From a virus, in the IMG/VR virus record IMGVR_UViG_3300042934_000627, positions 1 to 61,218 of that record: a stretch of 61,218 nt of DNA; one strand, written 5' to 3'. Both the position numbers and the translations under genes were made by a program. Below the pieces are notes generated by a model. It had not been told where the DNA came from. It saw only the letters and a program-made list of their open reading frames with translations, and did no database searches. Below, one piece after another: positions 24,292 to 32,856 of this stretch (the first letter of the stretch is position 1; each line of letters opens with the position of its first letter).

Positions 24292-24736
24292 CGTATATAT
24301 CCGTGCAGGTACGGAGCGCGATAAGGGGTATACGATGGTGTACCATGAGCTATGGGACAAGTATCACCCATATATAGGGGACAAAGCAACGTTGTACTAT
24401 CTTTTCTTACTCCGTTATCGAGACAATAAGAATGAGTCATACAACTATGGTAAGTCGTGGCGCGGAAGAAAGGGAGTAATTGAGCGGTTCCAGCTTAGTT
24501 ATTCAACTCTACCTTTACTAGATAAGTTACTAAGTTATGTAGAATTGGTTGATATTGAGACGCGTCCATCCCATAACGGTGCAGATAAAATATTCTACAC
24601 AGTAAATGACCCACTTCCCAGCGATATTTTCGAGGGTAAAGAATCATTATTTTCTGAAAGGATAAAGATATTCATTCGTGAGAAGCCGGATGTTAAGTCG
24701 TTAGTAGGAAAGGAGAAACGTGAGTATCTACGCTAG
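24284..24736 (+). CDS. Winged-helix protein of iteron cassette 1
   Basis: A 150-residue protein of unknown family, MSDVYIRAGTERDKGYTMVY onward. The middle (DKATLYYLFLLRYRD, then GVIERFQLSYSTLPLLDKLL and SYVELVDIETRPS) reads as a winged helix with a beta-hairpin wing. The gene runs straight into three iterons and the conserved element repeated at 57.7 kb, where a second winged-helix gene (57168) is placed the same way. It is the best candidate to bind these iterons, as replication initiators do. ATG 24284 is preferred over GTG 24272. Confidence 0.5.
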   Translation: MSDVYIRAGTERDKGYTMVYHELWDKYHPYIGDKATLYYLFLLRYRDNKNESYNYGKSWRGRKGVIERFQLSYSTLPLLDKLLSYVELVDIETRPSHNGADKIFYTVNDPLPSDIFEGKESLFSERIKIFIREKPDVKSLVGKEKREYLR

Positions 24737-24790
24737 AGTAGAAACACCGCTACGCATCTGTAGATACCTGCTACAGATCTGTAGATGAAA
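24732..24790 (+). repeat. Iterons of cassette 1
   Basis: Three related units with a 21-22 base step: GCTAGAGTAGAAACACCGCT, GCATCTGTAGATACCTGCTA and AGATCTGTAGATGAAAAAG. ATCTGTAGAT is exact at 24756 and 24777, and CTACAGATCTGTAG (24771-24784) is a perfect palindrome. They begin inside the last codons of the winged-helix gene. The AT-rich stretch after them carries AAAAAGAAT three times and could be a DNA-unwinding region. Confidence 0.65.
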
Positions 24791-24960
24791 AAGAATATAT
24801 TTAAAAAGAATTTGTATTAAAAAGAATAAGTACATTGCAGCACTCACTATCGTTCGTACTGCTACGCTATTATTACCATACATTAGTTCGCGTAGATCTT
24901 TAAAAGAACTTTGTGGAACAAAGAAAAGAAAAGTTTCGCTAAAAGAAAAGAAAGAAGGTT
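24791..24960 (+). other. Conserved two-hairpin element, copy 1 (origin or RNA leader)
   Basis: Hairpin I (24837-24862): GCAG, C-A mismatch, AC / GT, CTGC with loop TCACTATCGTTC. Then TTCGCGTAGATCTTTAAA (24887-24904), hairpin II CTTTGT-GGA-ACAAAG (24909-24923), then AAGTTTCGCTAAAAGAAAAG. Copy 2 at 57.73-57.90 kb keeps loop and flanking sequences but changes stem bases in pairs. It lies between the iterons and the gene at 24968, so it may be an origin element, an mRNA leader, or both. Confidence 0.6.
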
Positions 24961-24967
24961 GAGCACG

Positions 24968-25450
24968 ATGACCACACCGAATCACTCCGAAATTATCGCG
25001 AAAATAGGCGTCATTGAAACGAATCACTGTCAGTATTGCGAAAAGTGGGCGAATCAAGCGTATAATCACGAAGCTGCCGATGTTTGTACCGGTTGCCCGT
25101 ATTATGCAAAGATCCGTGAGCTTGGCGATCAGCTCGATATTAACGTTAGCAAGCGGAATATGGATCCGCTCGATATGACGATTGACGAGTTTAATGCGTA
25201 TCGATCGCGTGGGCTTCGATTGATCGACATTGCCGAGGAAAAGGGCGTAAATGTCGGTAAGATTAAAACTTGGCAACGGAGAAACGGTCTATCTATACGA
25301 AGCCATAAAGTCCTGATAAACTACGATGATTACTGTAAATACCGCGCCGAAGGGTTATCGTTGAATGGCGTTGCCAAGCGACTACACTGCGACCCACGAA
25401 CGATTAAGTCGTGGCTAGCGGAAGTGGAAAAGGAGGTTGTAACCGTATGA
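24968..25450 (+). CDS. Zinc-finger and helix-turn-helix protein
   Basis: A 160-residue protein. It carries CQYCEKW and CTGCPYY (two CxxC pairs, residues ~21-46), then KIRELGDQLDI, followed by two HTH-like repeats: FNAYRSRGLRLIDIAEEKGV and YCKYRAEGLSLNGVAKRLHC. Similar zinc-finger domain proteins occur in the early regions of many Bacillus phages. It is probably a DNA-binding regulator. The ribosome site (AGAAGG) overlaps the end of the two-hairpin element. Confidence 0.65.
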   Translation: MTTPNHSEIIAKIGVIETNHCQYCEKWANQAYNHEAADVCTGCPYYAKIRELGDQLDINVSKRNMDPLDMTIDEFNAYRSRGLRLIDIAEEKGVNVGKIKTWQRRNGLSIRSHKVLINYDDYCKYRAEGLSLNGVAKRLHCDPRTIKSWLAEVEKEVVTV

Positions 25451-25749
25451 TCGATATCCCTATTTTAGACGGAAAGTATCGTATTACGAGCGACCCATTA
25501 ACGTACGTCATAAGTGAGCGTCGCGTAATCGACCCAACGAAGTCACCGAATTGGGCGAAAATGAAAGCCGAAGGTAAGTCGCCAGCACCACGAATTGAAT
25601 ACCGTGAATTATCGTATCCGAGCACGATGGAGTATGCGTTGCAGTACATCATTGATCGCGAGGTTAAATCGTCAAATGTTCGGTCGCTTGACGAATACAT
25701 TGCGGAGATAAAACGACTACGTACAGCCGTGATATTACCGGTGAAATAG
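25447..25749 (+). CDS. Early protein, possibly DUF5405
   Basis: A 100-residue protein overlapping the previous stop (ATGA), behind GGAGG. DGKYRITSDPLTYVISERRV, then SPNWAKMKAEGKSPAPRIEY and STMEYALQYIIDREVKSS, resembles DUF5405 proteins from phages, whose function is unknown. The upstream in-frame TTG/GTG codons lie inside the previous gene and are not used. Confidence 0.6.
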   Translation: MIDIPILDGKYRITSDPLTYVISERRVIDPTKSPNWAKMKAEGKSPAPRIEYRELSYPSTMEYALQYIIDREVKSSNVRSLDEYIAEIKRLRTAVILPVK

Positions 25750-25842
25750 TGCTATAACGTATTCGACGATAGATTGTAAGGGTACGAAAAATAAACGCCA
25801 TACGCAAGCGATAGACAGCGCAAAACACGAGGAGGAACGATG

Positions 25843-26211
25843 ATGAATGAAAGTAATTCGAAGGATGTTTACGAGCTTAAACATTGCGTAAGGGAAGAAA
25901 TTTTAGAACGAATTAATGACGAATGCTTTAAGCGCTCTCCATACATTTCTTTTTACCATGCTATCGGATTATTAAACAGGCCTGACGATGCTCAACTTGG
26001 TCGCGAAGGGTATATCGATTTACTCGACGCAGCACTGAGCGGAAAACGCGTAGTCAATCCGAAAACTGATCGTGAGCGACTCGAAGAAATTCGTGATAAG
26101 TACCCGTTTGACTTCGATCCTGCATTAGCAACTACATCCATCGATGTTCGCGACTTAAAATTTTTATTTCGCCTAGCTCACGAGCATGTTACCGGCGGTG
26201 ATCACGAATGA
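25843..26211 (+). CDS. Early protein, unknown function
   Basis: A 122-residue acidic protein (start ATG 25843, or ATG 25840) behind GGAGG. GKRVVNPKTDRERLEEIRDK in the C-terminal half recurs as GKKIVNPMSPAEELRILRDA in the gene at 30724, so the two are probably distant paralogues. No enzymatic motif is seen. It starts a run of overlapping small genes after an 87-base gap that holds no recognisable promoter of the phage type. Confidence 0.55.
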   Translation: MNESNSKDVYELKHCVREEILERINDECFKRSPYISFYHAIGLLNRPDDAQLGREGYIDLLDAALSGKRVVNPKTDRERLEEIRDKYPFDFDPALATTSIDVRDLKFLFRLAHEHVTGGDHE

Positions 26212-26396
26212 CTATCGATCATTTCGCGGTAAATAAGTTACTAAATAGCGAATCGAAATCGGCGCAACAACTCGGCTGGCTACTTTATAACCGTAAGGAT
26301 GGCGCAACCCTTAGCGAGCTTGACGAAATGGCTGTGCTAATGGCGAGAGTGGTTGACGAGGTTACGATGGATAGTCTCGAATTTAGGAGGGATTGA
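26208..26396 (+). CDS. Small early protein, unknown
   Basis: A 62-residue helical protein (MTIDHFAVNKLLNSESKSAQ onward) whose ATG overlaps the previous stop. Nothing in it identifies a function; it is supported by the overlap and by the good ribosome context. Confidence 0.5.
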   Translation: MTIDHFAVNKLLNSESKSAQQLGWLLYNRKDGATLSELDEMAVLMARVVDEVTMDSLEFRRD

Positions 26397-26399
26397 CGT

Positions 26400-26510
26400 T
26401 TGGGTAAAGTTACGTATGCAATTATCGTAATATTAGCATTCTTGGTCGGTATGCTAACTGGGATAGGCATTACGATTACAGCGGTTGCGCAGGCGGTGAG
26501 TACTTTATGA
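26400..26510 (+). CDS. 36-residue membrane peptide
   Basis: TTG 26400 lies 9 bases after AGGAGG and encodes MGKVTYAIIVILAFLVGMLT and a short tail: one membrane helix with a positive N-terminus. Its stop overlaps the next start (ATGA). The role is unknown; such single-helix proteins can be superinfection or toxin-like factors. Confidence 0.55.
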   Translation: MGKVTYAIIVILAFLVGMLTGIGITITAVAQAVSTL

Positions 26511-26704
26511 ATGATCGTAAACTACGCGAACTAGAACTTGATGCGAAAACTGCGGGCGATAACGTGGACAAGTTGCAACGTATTGCTCGCGTAGATGTGC
26601 CGGTGCTGATTGCGGAGATTAGGCGATTACAGGATGAAAATAATCGATATCAATGTCATTTAAATCCTGACTATTGGTACGAAATGATTCGAGGTAATGC
26701 ATGA
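26507..26704 (+). CDS. Small coiled-coil protein
   Basis: A 65-residue protein, MNDRKLRELELDAKTAGDNV onward, with heptad-like RIARVDVPVLIAEIRRLQDE. It overlaps both neighbours. The function is unknown. Confidence 0.5.
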   Translation: MNDRKLRELELDAKTAGDNVDKLQRIARVDVPVLIAEIRRLQDENNRYQCHLNPDYWYEMIRGNA

Positions 26705-27084
26705 TGGAACGATTAACCGAAGAACGGCTTATGGAAATCGAAGCACGTTGCGATAATGCTACGAAAGGGCCGTGGCATACTGTACCTAGACGCGATAATG
26801 CCGGTTCACTCATATATGATTCGATTGCTGATAGTGAACACGTTGCAGTAGCAGATATATGGTCGCACAGGGGTGAGAATGACGCCGAGTTCATCGCCCA
26901 TGCCCGCGAGGACATTCCACGATTATTGAAGGATTTACGCGAACTATACGATTGGTGGATATCGGCAAATAATCGATGCGGTACATTACAGGCTATTATC
27001 GCGGAAATTGATCCGAAGATGATTGACGAAGCTATCCGAAAGTGTAACGAAAAGAGGGAACGAAATGAAACTAGCATCTCATGA
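26701..27084 (+). CDS. Ead/Ea22-like protein
   Basis: A 127-residue protein with the pattern found in Ead/Ea22-type phage proteins: LMEIEARCDNATKGPWHTVP near the N-terminus, NDAEFIAHAREDIPRLLKDL in the middle, then a coiled coil. The family is widespread in accessory early regions, with no settled role. It overlaps the upstream gene (ATGA). Confidence 0.65.
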   Translation: MMERLTEERLMEIEARCDNATKGPWHTVPRRDNAGSLIYDSIADSEHVAVADIWSHRGENDAEFIAHAREDIPRLLKDLRELYDWWISANNRCGTLQAIIAEIDPKMIDEAIRKCNEKRERNETSIS

Positions 27085-27334
27085 GTTAAAAATTTTACCG
27101 GAATATTTCAAGGCTGTTGTCGCGGGTACAAAGAAATTTGAAATACGCAATAATGATCGTGATTACCACGAGGGTGATCTCGTTGTACTTCGCGAATGGG
27201 GACCGGATTTCGGATACACAGGATACGTTATTACGAAAAAAATTGGATTCATCACGAATTACGCGCAGACTGATGATTACGTCGTATTCTCGTTGTTGGA
27301 TCCGTCGGAAGGTGATTACCTTGTCGCGGAATAG
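27065..27334 (+). CDS. DUF3850 / ASCH-like protein
   Basis: An 89-residue protein starting at ATG 27065. HELKILPEYFKAVVAGTKKF and FEIRNNDRDYHEGDLVVLRE are the signature of DUF3850, a PUA/ASCH-like beta fold thought to bind RNA. It overlaps its neighbours by 20 and 14 bases. In phages these proteins have no proven role. Confidence 0.8.
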   Translation: MKLASHELKILPEYFKAVVAGTKKFEIRNNDRDYHEGDLVVLREWGPDFGYTGYVITKKIGFITNYAQTDDYVVFSLLDPSEGDYLVAE

Positions 27335-27722
27335 CCCAGGCGTAGATTACGAGTCGATTCCGATCACCGAATGGAACGTTTCACATTTTCACGCATGGCT
27401 GATTGCGGAAACGAAAGCACGATTCAGTGTCGACTATGCGCCATTCGGTCGCGGAACGTTAGCTTCACGTTGGCTTGCCGAAAAAGGGATGTTGAAGCAG
27501 GCGTGCGCGACGTATGGCAACGAAGTCATGCGCCGGTTCATCGAACGATGTCTCGAAAGCTACCGGCCAACACCGCAATACCCAGCGGTCAATTTCGGCT
27601 TCATATGGAGTTATCGCCGCGACGAATTGCAAAGGGTGCAGGCAGACGTACTACGAACGAAGTATGACGATAGAAAGACGCAGATTGTCGATGACGACGT
27701 GGATTTGAGCGAATTTATTTAA
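27321..27722 (+). CDS. Unknown early protein
   Basis: A 133-residue protein starting at TTG 27321, 8 bases after GGAAGG; the longer open frame upstream runs across the DUF3850 gene and is not used. It contains VSHFHAWLIAETKARFSVDY and MRRFIERCLESYRPTPQYPA. A phage replication- or regulation-associated helical protein is possible, but I do not recognise the family. Confidence 0.5.
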   Translation: MSRNSPGVDYESIPITEWNVSHFHAWLIAETKARFSVDYAPFGRGTLASRWLAEKGMLKQACATYGNEVMRRFIERCLESYRPTPQYPAVNFGFIWSYRRDELQRVQADVLRTKYDDRKTQIVDDDVDLSEFI

Positions 27723-27736
27723 CGGGAGGAATAACG

Positions 27737-28090
27737 ATGAGTTGGAAATTATTTCGCAAGTCTAGTGCACGTAATGAAGATTATCATGCAGTTAATGCAT
27801 GGTTTGGTGATGTGATAATTGCGGAAACAGTTGACACAACGTTACCAAAAGAAAAGGTTTATGTTGTTGTTGGAGATGGAATTGGTCATTCATATTTACT
27901 GCAAATATCAGATACAACCCCAATGTTAGCTGTTCAAAATGTAAAGGATCTTTTCGTTTTCGACTATCATCTTAACGCGACAATTAGATTATGTAATGAG
28001 ACGATAGGAATTAAAAAAGTAATTAGAGACGGCCAATATAGTATGTTGTCATTTACACCAGATAAAACAAATAAATTTGATATTGTTTGA
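27737..28090 (+). CDS. Unknown early protein
   Basis: A 117-residue beta-rich protein, MSWKLFRKSSARNEDYHAVN onward, with ETVDTTLPKEKVYVVVGDGI. It is more AT-rich than its neighbours and has a GGGAGG ribosome site. No family was recognised. Confidence 0.5.
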   Translation: MSWKLFRKSSARNEDYHAVNAWFGDVIIAETVDTTLPKEKVYVVVGDGIGHSYLLQISDTTPMLAVQNVKDLFVFDYHLNATIRLCNETIGIKKVIRDGQYSMLSFTPDKTNKFDIV

Positions 28091-28103
28091 AGGAGGAATC
28101 TAA

Positions 28104-28307
28104 TTGGATAATTTAAGAGTACGTATTACGTTTAAATCGGGCAATACGAATATTATTCTTTCAAAAACGCATTACCGCGGGCAGTTTGCAGACTGGTTTA
28201 AAGCTAATTTCTTGAAAAATGAGTTCGCAACTTACAACTGGGTAACGTGGGATAACATATTTATCAATGTCAATGAGGTTGAAAAGGTCGAGGAAATATA
28301 TGAGTAA
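28104..28307 (+). CDS. Small unknown protein
   Basis: A 67-residue protein from TTG 28104 behind AAGGAGG: MDNLRVRITFKSGNTNIILS and WVTWDNIFINVNEVEKVEEI. The beta pattern resembles small phage proteins that end in a VNEVEKVEE helix. It overlaps the DnaC-like gene by 8 bases. Confidence 0.5.
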   Translation: MDNLRVRITFKSGNTNIILSKTHYRGQFADWFKANFLKNEFATYNWVTWDNIFINVNEVEKVEEIYE

Positions 28308-29049
28308 TTACGCTAACTCACCGCTCCTACGTTTCACCAACGTCACCACGCCGCCAGCCACTGGCAGCCCACTCGCCGCTGCGTGTGACGCGTTCAGCGC
28401 CCGTCTAAGCTCCGCAAACATTCCGGTAGACTATTTATCCGCACCGATGATTGACGTGCCTATACGGATCACTGCGAAGGTTAACAGACGTGTGCGAAGT
28501 AACGCCGCTGGGCTGGCCGAATGGCTGCCGAAGTATGAGCGTTCATTCAGCGAGAGCGACGCACCAAAATCGTTGTATCTGTTCAGTCGCGGCAAAGGCG
28601 TAGGTAAGACAGCAACAGCCTGCCGATTGCTGATCGACTACATGGCGACACAATTCGTAGCTGCGTTGAAGGAAGGACGTACGCCACCGCAGAGGATCGG
28701 CTATTTCGTCGATGTTAACGATTTTCAGTTACGGTACAATGTCGCGGCAATGTCACATGATGAGGACGGATTGCAGGCAGTGGCTACTGATATGAATAGA
28801 GCACAACACGCAGGATTAACGATACTTGACGATCTAGCTACGCGATCAGCCAGCGACGCATTCCGGCAACTTGTACATGCTACCGTTAATTATCGGGTGG
28901 TTAACGGATTGCCCACGATATACACGTCGAATGTACCGATTGACGAGCTAGCGAACGTATTTGATGAACGTTTGGAAGATCGCGTAAGAGAACGATGCTT
29001 TGAGATTACGTTCATGACGCATGAAAGTAAACGAGGAATTAGATCTTAA
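28300..29049 (+). CDS. DnaC-like helicase loader (AAA+)
   Basis: A 249-residue ATPase. Walker A is SRGKGVGKTATACRL (K103), Walker B LTILDDLATRSAS (D177, D178), and a sensor-like LPTIYTSNVPIDELANVFDE follows. The N-terminal ~85 residues probably bind the helicase. It would load the DnaB-like helicase encoded at 31410. ATG 28300 overla​ps the previous gene. Confidence 0.85.
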   Translation: MSNYANSPLLRFTNVTTPPATGSPLAAACDAFSARLSSANIPVDYLSAPMIDVPIRITAKVNRRVRSNAAGLAEWLPKYERSFSESDAPKSLYLFSRGKGVGKTATACRLLIDYMATQFVAALKEGRTPPQRIGYFVDVNDFQLRYNVAAMSHDEDGLQAVATDMNRAQHAGLTILDDLATRSASDAFRQLVHATVNYRVVNGLPTIYTSNVPIDELANVFDERLEDRVRERCFEITFMTHESKRGIRS

Positions 29050-29065
29050 TTTTAGAAAGAATGAG

Positions 29066-29608
29066 ATGAACATTAAAAATGGGTACGAAATTAGTGGTGA
29101 TATAACAGCGGTATTTATTGAATCTCCAAAATACGGGCATTTTGAAGTACTGATTGATACCGATGACTTATGTAAGATATCGAAATATAATGCGTGGTTT
29201 GTATTTTATAGTAGAAATTCACAGGGGTTTTATGCTCAAGCACACTATAAATTAAACGGAAAAATAAAGTCAATACAGATGCACCGTTTAATAATGAACC
29301 CTGAGTATGGTGAATTAGTCGACCACATAAATCATGATACATTAGATAACAAGAAGAAAAATCTAAGGATTGTAACTAACGCTGAAAATATGCAAAATAG
29401 GCTTGGATCAAATAGAAATAACAAGTCAAGCAACTATCGTGGCGTATCCTGGAATAAAAGGGCTCAGAAATGGGAGGCATATACAATGTTAAATACTAAG
29501 AGAAAATACCTCGGGCTATTTAATAATGAACTTGACGCAGCACGTGCAACTTCCGAAGCAAGACGTAAATTAATGCCCTACTCAGAAATGGATAAAATGT
29601 ACGGATAA
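29066..29608 (+). CDS. HNH homing-type endonuclease with AP2-like domain
   Basis: A 180-residue protein. An N-terminal beta part is followed by the HNH core IQMHRLIMNPEYGELVDHIN and HDTLDNKKKNLRIVTNAEN (H...D-H-N-H...N pattern), then an AP2-like DNA-binding domain (SSNYRGVSWNKRAQKWEAYT). AT-rich and inserted between the helicase loader and the next early gene, it looks like a mobile stand-alone homing nuclease. ATG 29021 would overlap the loader; ATG 29066 gives the usual N-terminus. Confidence 0.82.
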   Translation: MNIKNGYEISGDITAVFIESPKYGHFEVLIDTDDLCKISKYNAWFVFYSRNSQGFYAQAHYKLNGKIKSIQMHRLIMNPEYGELVDHINHDTLDNKKKNLRIVTNAENMQNRLGSNRNNKSSNYRGVSWNKRAQKWEAYTMLNTKRKYLGLFNNELDAARATSEARRKLMPYSEMDKMYG

Positions 29609-29645
29609 TAAGTATATCTGTTGACTATATCATGGGAGGTCGCAT

Positions 29646-30191
29646 ATGAACTGGAAAACAGCAGGATTAATCGGAATCACATCGGCAGCCATCGTCTATC
29701 TCGTATCGCGTCCGAAGTACCCGACGATTGACGAAACGGAGCGGGACGACATAGTTTACGAGTCATACGGCTCACTTTTCGAAGTAGGCGATAAAGTAAT
29801 CGTTACCTGCCCGTATACTACCGAAATGTGGGGTGCAGACAGCGATTTTATTCCGAGAGTGTACGAAGTGTCAGACGTGCGGTATATCAAGCGCACAGAC
29901 GCGTACGTGTACAAAATTATCGGTGATGATCGGTGGTATAACGAAAATTGGCTCGTAAAAGATACGTATGGATCGATGACCGTAGATCCGGACGCTATCG
30001 ACCATGACCGCGAAGTAGTAGACGAGCAGCAAGCGGAAGCGCAGCGGAGAATCGAATGGAAAACGAAATCGGACGATCTGCTTGACGAATATAATCGTAC
30101 GCATGACGACGATATTAGACGCGAATGGTACGAGAGACAACGGGTTAACGAAGTGATCGAGGAAATTGTGGAAAGGGGTTTGATGGGATGA
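29646..30191 (+). CDS. Membrane-anchored unknown protein
   Basis: A 181-residue protein with an N-terminal membrane helix (TAGLIGITSAAIVYLV), then an SH3-like beta region (SLFEVGDKVIVTCPYTTEMW, YEVSDVRYIKRTDAYVYKII) and a charged helical C-terminus. It has a GGGAGG ribosome site. The function is unknown; an inner-membrane exclusion role is only a guess. Confidence 0.5.
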   Translation: MNWKTAGLIGITSAAIVYLVSRPKYPTIDETERDDIVYESYGSLFEVGDKVIVTCPYTTEMWGADSDFIPRVYEVSDVRYIKRTDAYVYKIIGDDRWYNENWLVKDTYGSMTVDPDAIDHDREVVDEQQAEAQRRIEWKTKSDDLLDEYNRTHDDDIRREWYERQRVNEVIEEIVERGLMG

Positions 30192-30385
30192 AAGGATTTA
30201 TTGAAATAACTGATCGTGACTGCTATAAACATTTGATCAATATAAGCCGAATCGAATCCGTTTGTGAGGGCGACGACAATGAACTAACACGCATCTTTTC
30301 ACTCGGAGAAAGTACAAGTAGCTACTATGCTAATCAGTCCTATGAAGAGATCAAACGACTGATCGAGGAGGCGCAGCATGACTAA
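30188..30385 (+). CDS. Small unknown protein
   Basis: A 65-residue protein overlapping the previous stop (ATGA), KGFIEITDRDCYKHLINISR onward, ending in a helix SYEEIKRLIEEAQHD. The pattern resembles small phage proteins with an NxxxIxxI beta strand. Function unknown. Confidence 0.5.
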   Translation: MKGFIEITDRDCYKHLINISRIESVCEGDDNELTRIFSLGESTSSYYANQSYEEIKRLIEEAQHD

Positions 30386-30731
30386 TCTTGAGATCGACCG
30401 CAAGCTGGCTGAGGCGATGGGATATGAAGATGTAGGCGTGCGAGGGACTAAAGTGTCTGGTCAATATGTTTACTACAGAAATATAAAAGAAAATGTTTTG
30501 TATAAATTCCATCCAACAGAAGATGTGGATGATGCTTGGAAAGTAGCCGAAAAGTTTGGATTATGTGAGATTCGCAGGGAAGAAGATCCACGTGCATGGG
30601 TAGCGGTTTTTGTGGATGGTTTTGAAGAAAATCAACTTCATGAATCATTCTCAGCTAGAGATAAATCAGCACCACACGCTATATGCAAAGCGGCGTTGAA
30701 AGTGATTGAATGGGGCAAGAGCGATGAGTGA
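30378..30731 (+). CDS. Phage ABA-sandwich domain protein
   Basis: A 117-residue protein. LEIDRKLAEAMGYEDVG at the N-terminus, PTEDVDDAWKVAEKFGLCEI in the middle and SAPHAICKAALKVIEWGK near the end fit the phage ABA-sandwich family, common in early accessory regions with unknown function. It overlaps its neighbours by 8 bases each side. Confidence 0.7.
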   Translation: MTNLEIDRKLAEAMGYEDVGVRGTKVSGQYVYYRNIKENVLYKFHPTEDVDDAWKVAEKFGLCEIRREEDPRAWVAVFVDGFEENQLHESFSARDKSAPHAICKAALKVIEWGKSDE

Positions 30732-31107
30732 ACCATATACGCTTCCTTTTAGATTATCGGAAGCTGAATTAAAAGATCTAAATGCAGGGCAAAGCGATAA
30801 AGACGACAAACTATATTCACCAGAGTTTAGATTCGCCATATTCATGAGAAATCGTGAAGGCGTAATGTCACTTGATTGGATTCACAAGGTAATCAAGGCT
30901 TGCAGAAGCGGCAAGAAGATCGTCAATCCGATGTCTCCAGCAGAGGAGTTAAGGATCTTGCGTGATGCATATGCAGGACCAGTAGATGTTACTGCTTTGG
31001 GTGCAGTAAAAGGCGAAAAATTAATTGATAATGTCGTTGAAATCATCGCCAAAGAGCATCCTGACGTAAAAGATTGGCTAGGTGATAAAGATGCCTGCTC
31101 CACTTAA
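30724..31107 (+). CDS. Unknown early protein, paralogue of 25843 gene
   Basis: A 127-residue protein starting at ATG 30724, which overlaps the upstream stop. GKKIVNPMSPAEELRILRDA matches the pattern in the gene at 25843. It ends GDKDACST. Function unknown. Confidence 0.5.
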   Translation: MSEPYTLPFRLSEAELKDLNAGQSDKDDKLYSPEFRFAIFMRNREGVMSLDWIHKVIKACRSGKKIVNPMSPAEELRILRDAYAGPVDVTALGAVKGEKLIDNVVEIIAKEHPDVKDWLGDKDACST

Positions 31108-31261
31108 ACAAATTCGAGACTGTTATAGCGAAGCAGATAAGAAGTGGGACAAAGATGGTGACATGTACGAGCAAGGCTATGCCATGGGCATTGAATTTGC
31201 AGTGTACAAGCTAGATGAATTGTACCCGGGACTAGCAGAAAGGGTGTGGCCGAATGACTGA
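31091..31261 (+). CDS. Small unknown protein
   Basis: A 56-residue protein starting at ATG 31091 inside the end of the previous gene: MPAPLKQIRDCYSEADKKWD followed by a helical segment and LAERVWPND. Supported by tight packing between neighbouring genes and a GGTGAT ribosome site. Confidence 0.45.
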   Translation: MPAPLKQIRDCYSEADKKWDKDGDMYEQGYAMGIEFAVYKLDELYPGLAERVWPND

Positions 31262-31409
31262 TGTACCCGATAATCCAGTTATCACGCAAATGGAGCGTTA
31301 TGGCTATACGTTAGATGAATTACGCGAACAGGAACGATTATGCCGCGAGCAAATCGAAATTGAGCGCGAAGATACGTGGGATGAACGATATGGAAACGAG
31401 GTGGTTTAA
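31254..31409 (+). CDS. Small unknown protein
   Basis: A 51-residue acidic helical protein, MTDVPDNPVITQMERYGYTL then DELREQERLCREQIEIERED. It overlaps the previous gene by 8 bases and its TAA is followed at once by the TTG of the helicase, so it is probably translated in the same chain. Confidence 0.45.
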   Translation: MTDVPDNPVITQMERYGYTLDELREQERLCREQIEIEREDTWDERYGNEVV

Positions 31410-32777
31410 TTGTTCGGGCCGGAAATTCTTTCGAAAGTTTGCGATAACAACGATGTAGAGGCATTTACCCGCTATGCCATCGACGCGTCCATGTTCGATA
31501 CAGATAGCGAACGCCATGCATTTACGTTTATTAACGATTATGCGTCAGCAAACGGGGGCAAGGCGCCAAGCGCGGATCTCGTAGCTGCGGAAGTTCCCGA
31601 ATTCGCCGCTATTTATATTCCACATGTGAGCGATGGGTTTCCGTGGCTAGTCGAACGATTCAAGGATGCGGCCGGCAAGCGCGCATTACAATCACTGTTC
31701 GCGACGAAAGCACCCGAAGATTGGCTGAACGAAAAATCAGCGGAAGAAACTATCGAACTATTGACGAAACAGCTCGATAATATTAAAATGAGAACATGCG
31801 TTCGACAAGAAGTTGGCACGAATGTTAAAACGGATACTGACAAGTTTATCGAAGAATATGAACGCCGTAAGTCCGGAGATAGCTTCAAGGTATGGAAGTC
31901 GGCATTTCCGCAAATCAATCGTGAAGTTGGTGGCTACGTGTCCGGCAACGTCTATACGATATATGGGCGTTCTGGGCGTGGTAAATCGGTCATTGCGATC
32001 GAGGAAGCCGTTGGCATGGCGATGCAGGGTGCGAATGTGCTGATCTGGTCGATGGAAATGGGATGGTTCGAAGTGCTCGTCCGTATTTACGTTAGCTTAT
32101 CCGCACGGAAAAAGGTTACGAAAGTAGAACTCGATGGAGAAGCGTTAGCAGCCGGATTCAATGCAGCAGACGTTCGCGCAGGTAATCTAGGCGATGACTT
32201 CGAAGAGGGATTCCGCGACTTCCTCAAGCGCATGAACGAGTTGATGCCAGGAAGTATCACGGTGCGCAGCGTAGATGACGATGATTTTAACAAGCGTAAC
32301 CTGCGAGCGCTGGAATCCGATATACTCGCGACTAAAGCCGATGTAGTCGTAGTGGATCCGTTCTATTATCTCGACTATGAGCGTAATACATCGAAAACGG
32401 CCGGTGGCGATGCGGCAGCCACGAGTATCGCATTACGCCGACTAGCTGGCCGATTGCATGCCGTAGTGTTTCCGATCACGCAGGCGGATGAGTCGAAGGA
32501 TGATAAGACAGACGAAGGCGACCGCGAGCTGAAACAGCCACAACGTGCTGACGTTAAGAAAACAAAACAGCTGCTCGAAGATGCGTATATGCTGATTGCG
32601 GTGGATACCGACTATAAACAACGTCGAGGCTATATTTGGCTGAATAAGGGGCGCGATGGTGGCGAGGGTACGGAAATTGAACTGTCGTATATTCCATCGG
32701 TTGGTATTGTTCGCGAAATGCCAAGCGGCGAAGAAATAGCTGGCGAGTTTACACTACCATTTTATAAAATTGGTTGA
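31410..32777 (+). CDS. DnaB-like replicative helicase
   Basis: A 455-residue RecA-fold helicase. N-terminal helical domain to about residue 150, Walker A GRSGRGKS (K192), Walker B VVVVDPFYYL (D316), and a motif-4-like QADESKDDKTDEGDR with Gln sensing. Motor for replication fork unwinding, loaded by the DnaC-like protein and coupled to the TOPRIM primase downstream. It begins at TTG 31410, directly after the previous TAA, behind GAGGTGG. Confidence 0.82.
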   Translation: MFGPEILSKVCDNNDVEAFTRYAIDASMFDTDSERHAFTFINDYASANGGKAPSADLVAAEVPEFAAIYIPHVSDGFPWLVERFKDAAGKRALQSLFATKAPEDWLNEKSAEETIELLTKQLDNIKMRTCVRQEVGTNVKTDTDKFIEEYERRKSGDSFKVWKSAFPQINREVGGYVSGNVYTIYGRSGRGKSVIAIEEAVGMAMQGANVLIWSMEMGWFEVLVRIYVSLSARKKVTKVELDGEALAAGFNAADVRAGNLGDDFEEGFRDFLKRMNELMPGSITVRSVDDDDFNKRNLRALESDILATKADVVVVDPFYYLDYERNTSKTAGGDAAATSIALRRLAGRLHAVVFPITQADESKDDKTDEGDRELKQPQRADVKKTKQLLEDAYMLIAVDTDYKQRRGYIWLNKGRDGGEGTEIELSYIPSVGIVREMPSGEEIAGEFTLPFYKIG

Positions 32778-32856
32778 AATTACCTATGGATTGGAAACAT
32801 TTACCACTTTAATTTATTGTTACAAAAATTTAGACTATTAAGGAGGGCTATCATAT